Positions 34,778 through 41,419 of a DNA stretch of 64,000 nt are shown here, piece by piece. The DNA lies in the NCBI GenBank assembly GCA_964345295.1, contig CAYFQG010000004.1, positions 17,465 through 81,464 of the forward strand, written 5' to 3'. The translations under genes were made by a program, and so were the position numbers. Positions within the stretch are counted from its first letter, which is position 1. Every line of letters begins with the position of its first letter. The notes under the pieces are model-generated. The model did not search any database and was not told the DNA's origin. It saw only the letters and a program-made list of their open reading frames with translations. This DNA is from JASBZA01 sp964345295 (GTDB lineage: Bacteria; Bacillota; Clostridia; Saccharofermentanales; Fastidiosipilaceae).

Positions 34778-36317
34778 AAAATTAATATTTTTATTCTATT
34801 GGCTTATCTTTAGCCTTATAGCTTTCTTTGTGTTAAAGCTTTTTACACAGGTTCTATCTCTTCAAATTACTTTGGCGTTTTTAACCGGCTTGGTTTGGGC
34901 TTATAGCCTGAGAAAGGTCCTCCGCTATTATGAGATCTACCGTATTAAGCAAAGTTTGTTGTCTTTTTGTCAGACTGCCAGCAGCCGGCTTAGCATGGGC
35001 CAAAGCTTAAATCGTAGTTTAAGTGATGCACTGGATACGCTTGTGAAAAATCCGTCATTTAAAGGTGATCGAAAGGCCCTTCATAGAGCCAAGCAAGGTT
35101 TAAGTCTCCACCATGATTTCTCGCAAAATATTCCTCTCTTATTAGAGGTTTTTCCCTGTCCCGAAGCACATGCTTTCTTTGGGCTCATCCATGAGCCGCA
35201 ATGGATGGGGCAGCGTATACCGGAGGTGTTTAAACGTTTTGAGAGGTCTGTAAGAATGAATTTGAGCCAAGAAGAAAGCCTTAGAGCGGACCAGAGTAAA
35301 AATTTAGTAGAAGCCTTGTCTCTCTTATTTATGCCTGTCCTTATATGTTTCTTTATGAGCAAAACATCACCTGACTTTATGAATCTGGCCTTTGCAAGCT
35401 TCGTGGGTAGGGTCTTATTATTAGGAGCCTATCTGCTGTTTTCCTTATCCGTCTTTTTTATCCAAAAGACATTTTTTCCTGTCCCCGATTCTTTTAAGGC
35501 AAAAAATAAAGAGCAAAGCAGAATAGAAAAATCGGCCAAATCAAAAAAGACAAAAACTGAGCATAAAAGGCTTAGCCTTAGGAATGATGCTATTAGGAAT
35601 TATTTAGAGAAGAAGCAAGTATTAATCCTTCCTTTTTGGACCGAGAAAATCGAAGAGGCGATGGCTTTTTATTCGCACAGAGAAAACAAACCCATAGAAA
35701 AAATAAGATTGGAAGTAAATCTCAGACGCATGCTGGCCCTCTTTTTGGGCCTTTTAGTAAGTGCTGTGTTTTTTATCAAAAAGGTGCCTCTCTTTCTGAC
35801 CTTGACCTTGCCCGTCCTGTTTTGGTTTTATCCGGATTATCGTATGGTCGATTCTTACAGGCTGCTTAACGCGGATCAGATCTTAGCGCTCCCTAATTTG
35901 TTTCATTATTTAGCTTTGTGTCTTAGTTCCGGAATGTCTTTATCCTATGCATTTTCCGAAGTCTTATCGAATCTTCCACCCGATAATCCCTTGCTTCCCG
36001 AGGTTAGATACTTTAACAGCCAACTAAAAAATCAGGTTTCGCAAGCTACAGCTTTGGAAGATTTTTCTAAGCATATTAATTTCCCCGAAGCCTCTATGTA
36101 TTTGCAACTTTTGGATGCACATACCATGGCGGGATCAAAAGAGAGTTTGCAGCTCATGGAATTACAAGATCAACATTTGCAGCACGTTTTAGCTGAAGAA
36201 AAAAGAAAAGCTATAGCTAGTAAGGCTAACGCCTATTTACTGCCTCTTGTTATGAATTTATTAGCTGTGATTTCGATTAGTTTGGCCCCCATTTTGCCTT
36301 ACTTTTCGCTTGCCTAG
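34770..36317 (+). CDS. Fused TadB-TadC inner membrane protein
   Basis: 515 residues made of two T2SSF-like platform modules that are usually separate proteins. The first half (about 1-240) has membrane helices near 5-50 and 190-235 around a cytoplasmic helical region (SSRLSMGQSLNRSLSDAL). A Lys/Ser-rich linker follows (about 245-285). The second half has helices near 320-360, the typical TadC segment LFHYLALCLSSGMSLSYAFSE and a terminal helix. It starts with GTG at 34770 behind GGAGAGGA inside the tadA tail. The fusion is continuous in frame. A divergent TadB half could also be called a GspF-like domain. Confidence 0.75.
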   Translation: MPKKLIFLFYWLIFSLIAFFVLKLFTQVLSLQITLAFLTGLVWAYSLRKVLRYYEIYRIKQSLLSFCQTASSRLSMGQSLNRSLSDALDTLVKNPSFKGDRKALHRAKQGLSLHHDFSQNIPLLLEVFPCPEAHAFFGLIHEPQWMGQRIPEVFKRFERSVRMNLSQEESLRADQSKNLVEALSLLFMPVLICFFMSKTSPDFMNLAFASFVGRVLLLGAYLLFSLSVFFIQKTFFPVPDSFKAKNKEQSRIEKSAKSKKTKTEHKRLSLRNDAIRNYLEKKQVLILPFWTEKIEEAMAFYSHRENKPIEKIRLEVNLRRMLALFLGLLVSAVFFIKKVPLFLTLTLPVLFWFYPDYRMVDSYRLLNADQILALPNLFHYLALCLSSGMSLSYAFSEVLSNLPPDNPLLPEVRYFNSQLKNQVSQATALEDFSKHINFPEASMYLQLLDAHTMAGSKESLQLMELQDQHLQHVLAEEKRKAIASKANAYLLPLVMNLLAVISISLAPILPYFSLA

Positions 36318-36332
36318 AAGTGAGGTGATTTT

Positions 36333-36341
36333 ATGGCATAG
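36333..36341 (+). other. Two-codon open frame with strong ribosome binding site
   Basis: ATG GCA TAG preceded by GTGAGGTGATT at ideal spacing, lying between tadBC and the pilin gene. It may be a minimal leader, or the relic of a start codon. Confidence 0.3.
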
Positions 36342-36389
36342 ACAATTCATTTGATCAAATAAGAGAAAGAAAATTTGGAGGTAAATAAA

Positions 36390-36593
36390 ATGAAACAAAG
36401 TTTAAAACCGTTAAAAAAAGAAATTCAAAAACTGCTCTATGAGCAAGACGGTTCTCAAGTCTTAGAAGTTGTCATTATCATTGCCATTCTCTTAGGTTTG
36501 GCTCTGGTTTTTAACGAGCAACTTCAGGCCTTTGCCAACAGGCTTTTCGCGCAGGTGTTCTCTAATGAAAGTGTCTTTGAAATTTTAAACTAG
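36390..36593 (+). CDS. Flp1-like type IVb pilin subunit
   Basis: 67-residue small protein: a positively charged N-terminus of about 24 residues, then a hydrophobic helix SQVLEVVIIIAILLGLALVF with a conserved Glu at its start, then a short tail. This is the layout of Flp1-like pilins found in clostridial tad loci. The ATG at 36390 has a GGAGGT ribosome binding site 7 bp upstream; an upstream TTG in frame is inside that site. It lies in the tad operon directly before the DUF6382/FHA-like gene. No prepilin peptidase is in the window. Confidence 0.75.
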   Translation: MKQSLKPLKKEIQKLLYEQDGSQVLEVVIIIAILLGLALVFNEQLQAFANRLFAQVFSNESVFEILN

Positions 36594-36601
36594 AGGTGGG
36601 C

Positions 36602-37846
36602 ATGGAACATCCGGATTTAAGGCATTTAGATGGGACCGACCGACTCTTTTTCAGAGGCGGAGATAAAAAGATTGAAAATTATATTTTAACTTGGCTAAAG
36701 TCGCCGAGAAATCATTACTTTTTGGCCTGGAATAAGCATTCCGGAGGCCCGGATGATATCTATTATCTTGAATTGACCGACAGTTTGACACTGTCGGCTT
36801 ATTTAAAAAAGCCAATCCGGGCCAAAGAGTATGATTTTCTTTTAATGGAAATTTGCCGAGCATTGATTTTTCTGGACGCAAGTCTAATGGATCCTCATGG
36901 CTTGGTCTTAAACATGGACTATGTTTATCTTTTTCCCGGCACGGAGAGGAATCTCAGTAAAGGAGAACTTCCCTATAAAGTAAAATTTGTCTATTTACCC
37001 TACCTGCAATCGGAAGTGGCTGCGAATGTTCTTGATAGAGAAGCCTTTTGGAAAATCTTAATTAATAAATATTTAGACCTCAATAAGTCTGCAAAGAAAA
37101 AAGCGGCAAAGACTTGGCTGGATAAGATCTATGACGGTGAAGAGCTGATTTTATCGACATTAGAAGCAAAGTATCAGAAAAAGGAAAGTAAAAAGAAGCT
37201 TTCAGAGGAATGGCCAAGGATTCTTTCTACAGGAAACCTTCCCATAATTTTAATGACCGGAGAAATCCTAATCTTGCTGACACTATACGGAATAAACTAT
37301 TTTCTGGGCCATATCCCTGTGCTGCTTCTTTGTATTTTGCTGTCTTTAATTGTTTTTATCTTATTCTTACAGTTGAAACTTTTGCTAAATCCGGCATCGC
37401 CTTTTTATTGGAAAGCGTTTCAAGAAGTAGAAAGGAAGAATAACGTAGCCAGCCGCAAACACGCTCTGGAATCGGTCAAGCATAAGGCGGATAAGACTCT
37501 AATTGAAGCCAATCCGGGAGGGAAATTAAGATTAGCCAATCTTACCCTACTTAGCTCCGGCTTAGGGCAGAAAAAGGAGCTTAGTTGGCAGATTTATCAA
37601 GAGGATTTTATTCTGGGAACAGACGAGAAAAAAGCCGACCTCTTCCTCCCTCTGGGGGAAGAAGAGTCGGCCGGACCTGTATTACGGATTTGTCAAAGAC
37701 AGGGCAGTTTTTACTGTCAGGCTCTTAGCAGTACCGTAAATACGTATTTGAAAGACCGTTTACTTTACCGATATGAGGATTATCTCATGCCCGACGAGTG
37801 CATCTTAAAAATCCAAAAACTGATTTTTCGTTTTAGAGCCTACTAA
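36602..37846 (+). CDS. DUF6382/FHA-like membrane protein of tad locus
   Basis: About 414 residues. The N-terminal cytoplasmic region (1-200) resembles the DUF6382 domain (for example DFLLMEICRALIFLDASLM). Two adjacent hydrophobic helices follow (about 207-262), then a C-terminal beta-rich region with a degenerate FHA pattern (DFILGTDEKKADLFLPL ... STVNTYLKDRLL). FHA domains bind phosphothreonine, and the residues usually needed are only partly present. Such proteins accompany tad genes in Clostridia, possibly linking the machine to a PrkC-type kinase. A GTG at 36596 is an alternative start. Confidence 0.6.
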   Translation: MEHPDLRHLDGTDRLFFRGGDKKIENYILTWLKSPRNHYFLAWNKHSGGPDDIYYLELTDSLTLSAYLKKPIRAKEYDFLLMEICRALIFLDASLMDPHGLVLNMDYVYLFPGTERNLSKGELPYKVKFVYLPYLQSEVAANVLDREAFWKILINKYLDLNKSAKKKAAKTWLDKIYDGEELILSTLEAKYQKKESKKKLSEEWPRILSTGNLPIILMTGEILILLTLYGINYFLGHIPVLLLCILLSLIVFILFLQLKLLLNPASPFYWKAFQEVERKNNVASRKHALESVKHKADKTLIEANPGGKLRLANLTLLSSGLGQKKELSWQIYQEDFILGTDEKKADLFLPLGEEESAGPVLRICQRQGSFYCQALSSTVNTYLKDRLLYRYEDYLMPDECILKIQKLIFRFRAY

Positions 37847-37897
37847 GATGAGTAGTTAGCTTCAAACTCAGTTGGGCTGTGGGATAAAACGGGATGC

Positions 37898-38533
37898 TTA
37901 CTTGGTACCGAATAAACGATCTCCGGCATCGCCCAAACCGGGAACAATGTAACCGTGTTCGTTTAAGCCTTCATCTAAGCAGGCACAGTAAATGGGAACT
38001 TCGGGATGATTCTTTCTCAGCAGTTCAATGCCTTCCGGAGCAGCAATTAGACAGACAAAACGGATATGTGTCACGCCTCTGGCCTTAAGAAAATCAATAG
38101 AGGCAGAAGCACTGCCGCCGGTTGCCAGCATAGGATCTAAGAGAATAACTTCACGATTGGCCACATCTTCGGGGAGTTTGCAGTAATATTCTACAGGTTG
38201 AAGTGTCTTGGGATCTCTGTAGACTCCAATATGGCCCACCTTAGCGGAAGGAATAAGTCGGAGCATGGGGTCTACCATACCCAGACCTGCACGCAAGATG
38301 GGAACTAAGGTTAACTTCTTGCCTTCGAGGACTCTGGCCTTGGCCGTGCCCATAGGTGTCTCGACATCAACCTCGACAGTGGGAAGATCTCTGGTTACTT
38401 CATAGCCCATAAGCATAGAAATTTCACTGGCGAGCTCTCTGAACTCCTTGGTGTTTGTATGCTTATCTCTTAAAAGGGCGGTTTTGTGTTGGATAAGGGG
38501 GTGATCAAAAATAAATACGTTGTTTTCTTTCAT
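37898..38533 (-). CDS. upp: Uracil phosphoribosyltransferase
   Basis: Salvages uracil to UMP with PRPP. Motifs: VPILRAGLGMVDPM (uracil/PRPP side), VILLDPMLATGGSASASI (PRPP loop) and a C-terminal PGLGDAGDRLFGTK (uracil-binding). It has 211 residues. Ribosome binding site AGGAAGGA. Minus strand, apparently monocistronic; it ends 52 bp from the convergent tad operon and is divergent from the recombinase gene. No pyrimidine permease is adjacent. Confidence 0.97.
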   Translation of the reverse strand: MKENNVFIFDHPLIQHKTALLRDKHTNTKEFRELASEISMLMGYEVTRDLPTVEVDVETPMGTAKARVLEGKKLTLVPILRAGLGMVDPMLRLIPSAKVGHIGVYRDPKTLQPVEYYCKLPEDVANREVILLDPMLATGGSASASIDFLKARGVTHIRFVCLIAAPEGIELLRKNHPEVPIYCACLDEGLNEHGYIVPGLGDAGDRLFGTK

Positions 38534-38571
38534 TGTCTGAATTCCTTCCTATGTCAATGATTCCTTTAGAC

Positions 38572-38577
38572 ATTATA
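38572..38577 (-). promoter_or_regulatory. -10 element upstream of upp
   Basis: Minus strand perfect TATAAT 39 bp before the upp ATG; no recognisable -35. Between it and the gene lies an inverted repeat TGTCT (38534-38538) / AGACA (38568-38572). Confidence 0.4.
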
Positions 38578-38606
38578 AGTAAAAAAAGAAATGGAGAAAG
38601 AGAAAT

Positions 38607-39200
38607 ATGCAAACTTATGGTTATGTAAGAGTATCAACAGCAGATCAATGTGTAGACAGGCAGGTTTTAGCTCTGAAAAGAGAAGGAGTTAAAGAAGAAA
38701 ATATCTTCACGGATTACCTCACGGGCTACACTTTTAACAGGCCCAGTTATAAGGCTTTGATGAGTCAATTAAAAGAAGGAGATCTAATTATCATTCTCAG
38801 CTTGGACCGCTTGGGCCGTAATTACCGGGAGATTTTAAATGAGTGGCGTAAGATTACCGAAGAGATCAAAGCGGATATTTACGTTATCGATATGCCGGCC
38901 CTGGATACGAGGAAGAGTAAGAATTTGGTCGACAATCTCATCACCGATATTGTGCTTCAACTTTTAAGCTACGTAGCAGAGACTGAAAGAGAATTTATTT
39001 TGGCCAGGCAAAGTGAAGGCATTGCGGCGGCCAAAGAACGAGGTGTCAAATTCGGCAGACCCAAAATCAAGGTGCCGAAAAATTTTGAAAGAGTCCGTGA
39101 TAAGTGGCTCAAACAAGAGATTTCATCCAGAGAAGCCGGGCAAATTTTGGGTGTATCCCATACGACTTTTCTAAGATGGAATCGTATTTTGTCTGCCTAA
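38607..39200 (+). CDS. Serine recombinase of resolvase/invertase type
   Basis: 197-residue small serine recombinase. The catalytic domain begins YGYVRVSTADQ (nucleophile Ser10, Arg8) and contains LSLDRLGRNYREI (the DRLGR motif). A long E helix follows (VAETEREFILARQSEGIAAA), then a C-terminal helix-turn-helix (SREAGQILGVSHTTFLRW). The size matches resolvases and invertases, not large integrases. No transposase, terminal repeats or plasmid genes are near, so it is an orphan, perhaps domesticated. The ribosome binding site is GGAGAAAGAG. Confidence 0.92.
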   Translation: MQTYGYVRVSTADQCVDRQVLALKREGVKEENIFTDYLTGYTFNRPSYKALMSQLKEGDLIIILSLDRLGRNYREILNEWRKITEEIKADIYVIDMPALDTRKSKNLVDNLITDIVLQLLSYVAETEREFILARQSEGIAAAKERGVKFGRPKIKVPKNFERVRDKWLKQEISSREAGQILGVSHTTFLRWNRILSA

Positions 39201-39630
39201 TTTGTAATAAATGGTAGGCTTTTTATTACACGGTTTTGTTGCAAAAATATTACATTTTCTGACGAAAAAATGGGATTTTTAAGACCTTTTTTCTGCATAT
39301 AGACAAAATTTTAACATATTTTTTCAAGCTTGGAGCTTGGTTCACAAAGCCTAGTTTTTGAGCCAAACTTCAAGACATTTACAAAACATTTATAATCTCT
39401 CTGAAAAATCAAATATTTTGCCTATTCATTTTGCTCGATACATAAAATGTGCATTCGGGTTGTATGATAAGCTATGGCCAAAGAGTCGATAAATTGTTAT
39501 CATTAAACACTGAAGTTTAGCAGAAAATGTGATAAGTCTTCGATAAGACCCTTGAAAGGACAGATTCTTTATGGTAACATTCTGCCTGCTTACTTAAAGT
39601 GTTGCATTTTGAGTTTAAGTTAAATGACTT
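39201..39630. other. 430-bp AT-rich intergenic region after the recombinase gene
   Basis: No gene is seen. It begins with a 9-bp perfect inverted repeat (TGTAATAAA 39203-39211, TTTATTACA 39222-39230) that could be a weak terminator or a recombinase site, and contains a tandem 7-mer AGCTTGG. It ends with the tRNA promoter. The base composition is clearly richer in A+T than the flanking genes. Confidence 0.6.
39552..39580 (+). promoter_or_regulatory. Promoter of tRNA-Gln
   Basis: TTGAAA (39552-39557), a 17-bp spacer and TAACAT (39575-39580) with a TGG extended -10. The tRNA starts about 44 bases after the expected transcription start. Confidence 0.6.
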
Positions 39631-39704
39631 TGCCGATTAGTGTAAAGGTAGCCCACCGGACTCTGACTCCGTTCGTGAGGGTTCGAATCCTTCATCGGCA
39701 GCCA
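39631..39704 (+). tRNA. tRNA-Gln (CTG anticodon)
   Basis: Acceptor stem TGCCGAT pairs with ATCGGCA, followed by G and an encoded CCA. The anticodon loop CTCTGAC gives CTG, reading CAG (Gln). T arm GAGGG-TTCGAAT-CCTTC. The D stem and anticodon stem each contain one mismatch (T-C and C-T), yet the overall cloverleaf is clear. A terminator follows immediately. Confidence 0.92.
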
Positions 39705-39728
39705 GGCCCATAAATATGGGCCTTTTTT
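39705..39728 (+). terminator. Rho-independent terminator of tRNA-Gln
   Basis: Perfect 8-bp stem GGCCCATA / TATGGGCC with a two-base loop followed by six T residues, starting at the base after the tRNA CCA end. Confidence 0.93.
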
Positions 39729-39732
39729 ATGC

Positions 39733-40605
39733 TTATTTTTGGCAATGTGGGCAGTAAACGCTGGTGCGTCCTGCGATTTTAGAAGCTTCCAAGCTTCTGC
39801 CGCATCGGTGGCAGGGAAGGCCCTTCCGGCCGTAAACATGGAGAAAATTTTGATTATTACCGGACTCATTACGGGCATTTTTGTAATCTCTGAAGCTCGT
39901 TCCGCCATTATGTATGGATTGAATCAGAAGTATTTGAATAGCTTTATAAACACGTGTCCAGTCTTTCATGGTCAAGGACGAGGCGAGGCGGTCCGGCATG
40001 ATGGAGGCCTCAAATAAGACCTCATCAGCATAGATATTGCCTAAGCCTGCTAAAATCGACTGATCCAGGAGAAAGGATTTCATTTTTAAAGCCGAGTGCC
40101 TTTGGCCTTGGGCGTATAGATAGTCCGGGTTTAAGTCGGGGCCCAGGCAGTCCGGACCTATATTCGACAGGGTGAGAGGCGTTTTATAAAGTAAATTACG
40201 GTCGAAAAGTCTTACTTTTCCGAAGCGCCTAACATCGTTAAAAACCAAGAGACCCTTATCAAAATGAAAGACCAAATGCGTATGCTTGTGCCTAATAAGG
40301 TCTTGCATAGAAGACAGACTCATATCTTCCGAGTCTATATAAACCAGCTTCCCTGTCATACCCAGGTGAATCAAAAGAATAAGGTCCTCGTCAGTCGGGA
40401 CATCGGGTTTGGAAAAAACAAAAAGGAGATATTTTCCGTGCCTATGAATCTCGACCAACTTGCTATTTACAAGTTGATCCAAAGACTTCACCGGATCAAA
40501 GACACGGTAAATATCATCCCTTTTTACGGTAAGGTCCAGTAGGACACCGCCTAAGAGAGGTTCTAGTCCTCTTTTTACAATTTCAACTTCAGCTAATTCA
40601 GGCAT
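39733..40605 (-). CDS. mutM: Formamidopyrimidine-DNA glycosylase (MutM/Fpg)
   Basis: Base excision repair enzyme for 8-oxoguanine and formamidopyrimidines. The N-terminus MPELAEVEIVKRGL keeps the catalytic Pro2 and Glu3; most homologues read PELPEVE, so Ala5 is a mild variant. H2TH region LLDQSILAGLGNIYADEVLF. The C-terminal zinc finger is CHRCGRSLEASKIAGRTSVY followed by CPHC. It has 290 residues. It ends 5 bp from the tRNA terminator, transcribed against it. It lies 51 bp downstream of the XRE gene and may be cotranscribed with it. Confidence 0.95.
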   Translation of the reverse strand: MPELAEVEIVKRGLEPLLGGVLLDLTVKRDDIYRVFDPVKSLDQLVNSKLVEIHRHGKYLLFVFSKPDVPTDEDLILLIHLGMTGKLVYIDSEDMSLSSMQDLIRHKHTHLVFHFDKGLLVFNDVRRFGKVRLFDRNLLYKTPLTLSNIGPDCLGPDLNPDYLYAQGQRHSALKMKSFLLDQSILAGLGNIYADEVLFEASIMPDRLASSLTMKDWTRVYKAIQILLIQSIHNGGTSFRDYKNARNESGNNQNFLHVYGRKGLPCHRCGRSLEASKIAGRTSVYCPHCQK

Positions 40606-40656
40606 GAATGTATTTTAGCAGAAGCTGATTTTGGAATAAGTTAGAAACGTAAAGAA

Positions 40657-41007
40657 TTAGCTTAAAGATTCTCGATGACGACGAATTAATTCTTCTTTTT
40701 CTGCTCTTAAGAGTGCTTCTTGTCTGGCTTGGAGGGCTCTTCTTTCGGCCAGCTGATCTAAAATGTAGCCGGGGCTAATGTCCAACCCTTCGCAGATACT
40801 TAAAAGTTTGCTGACACTGATAAAGCTGTAACCGTGTTCGACAGCGGACAGATAGGAATTATTGATGGAGGCACGTTCACATAATTCCTGTTGTGTGATG
40901 CTTTGTTTGTTCCTTTCATTGCGGATGAGGTCACCCAACCAGATTGCGTCTTGATCAGCTTGATTGTGCGGACTCTTGTTGTTTGTAGTAAATCTTTTCT
41001 CATTCAT
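40657..41007 (-). CDS. XRE-family helix-turn-helix regulator
   Basis: 116 residues. An N-terminal polar stretch precedes a Cro/C1 helix-turn-helix (about 32-88: SITQQELCERASINNSYLSA, LLSICEGLDISPGYIL). The C-terminal tail is a charged helix rich in Arg, Glu and Ala, possibly a coiled coil for dimer formation. Ribosome binding site AAGGAAGGAG. It has its own promoter, with 9-mer repeats around it that may be its operator. The targets are unknown; mutM downstream is one candidate. Confidence 0.85.
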   Translation of the reverse strand: MNEKRFTTNNKSPHNQADQDAIWLGDLIRNERNKQSITQQELCERASINNSYLSAVEHGYSFISVSKLLSICEGLDISPGYILDQLAERRALQARQEALLRAEKEELIRRHRESLS

Positions 41008-41030
41008 AGTATCATCTCCTTCCTTATGGG

Positions 41031-41137
41031 TTGAATATATTGAATATTATGTTATCGGTTGGTATAGTCAAAGTCCATAGGATATATCCGAAACTTTTCG
41101 ATTGAAATTATGCGAGTTATCAAAATGTAATATTCAA
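41031..41137. repeat. Triplicate TTGAATAT motif near the XRE promoter
   Basis: TTGAATAT occurs at 41031-41038 and 41040-41047 (period 9) and inverted at 41130-41137. The second and third copies match over nine bases (TTGAATATT / AATATTCAA). Two copies overlap the -10 and start region of the XRE gene, suggesting an autoregulatory operator. Confidence 0.4.
41044..41071 (-). promoter_or_regulatory. Promoter of the XRE regulator gene
   Basis: Minus strand TTGACT (41066-41071), 16-bp spacer, TAATAT (41044-41049), about 36 bp before the ATG. Confidence 0.6.
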
Positions 41138-41184
41138 GCAATAAAACTGACATATAAGAAGAGCTGAAAAACACAACGAATGTT

Positions 41185-41213
41185 TTGGCCTAAAGTTTAC
41201 TACGTGATATACT
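41185..41213 (+). promoter_or_regulatory. Strong promoter of the 6S-like RNA
   Basis: TTGGCC (41185-41190), a 17-bp spacer, and TATACT (41208-41213) with TGA as an extended -10. The predicted start falls at about 41220, exactly at the base of the RNA's closing stem. Confidence 0.75.
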
Positions 41214-41220
41214 CTTAGTA

Positions 41221-41392
41221 CCAATTAGTGCTTTCTATTTTTGAACCTGCATTGACTTAATAGGGAGCTCGAGTTAGATCGGAATACTACCAAGCCTCAT
41301 TTAATGAGAGGAAGGTATAAGACCGGCGCAGAGCCCCCACCTGACAATTTATTGTTAGGTGTCAGAAAGGGAGTGCTAATTGGTTTCATTTT
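41221..41392 (+). ncRNA. ssrS: Probable 6S RNA
   Basis: No open frame; a long closed structure. CCAATTAG (41221-41228) pairs perfectly with CTAATTGG (41376-41383), followed by a T-rich end (TTTCATTTT). The 3' half holds a hairpin CACCTGACAA / TTGTTAGGTG (41338-41361). From memory this resembles the CACCUUGAAC hairpin on the 3' side of the E. coli 6S central bubble. Length (about 165-170), strong promoter at the 5' end and rod shape fit 6S RNA, which binds sigma-A RNA polymerase. The alternative is an unrecognised leader of cysS, whose start is 28 bp further on. T-box motifs are absent. Confidence 0.7.
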
Positions 41393-41419
41393 ATAAGGGG
41401 GTAGGCCTAAGTAGCCTAA

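Noticed and set aside
37847..37897. Terminator between the tad operon and upp
   Set aside because: No stem with a T-run on either strand.
38607..39704. Integrated element using tRNA-Gln as attachment site
   Set aside because: The recombinase is a small resolvase, not a tRNA-targeting integrase; no repeat of the tRNA 3' end or cargo genes seen.
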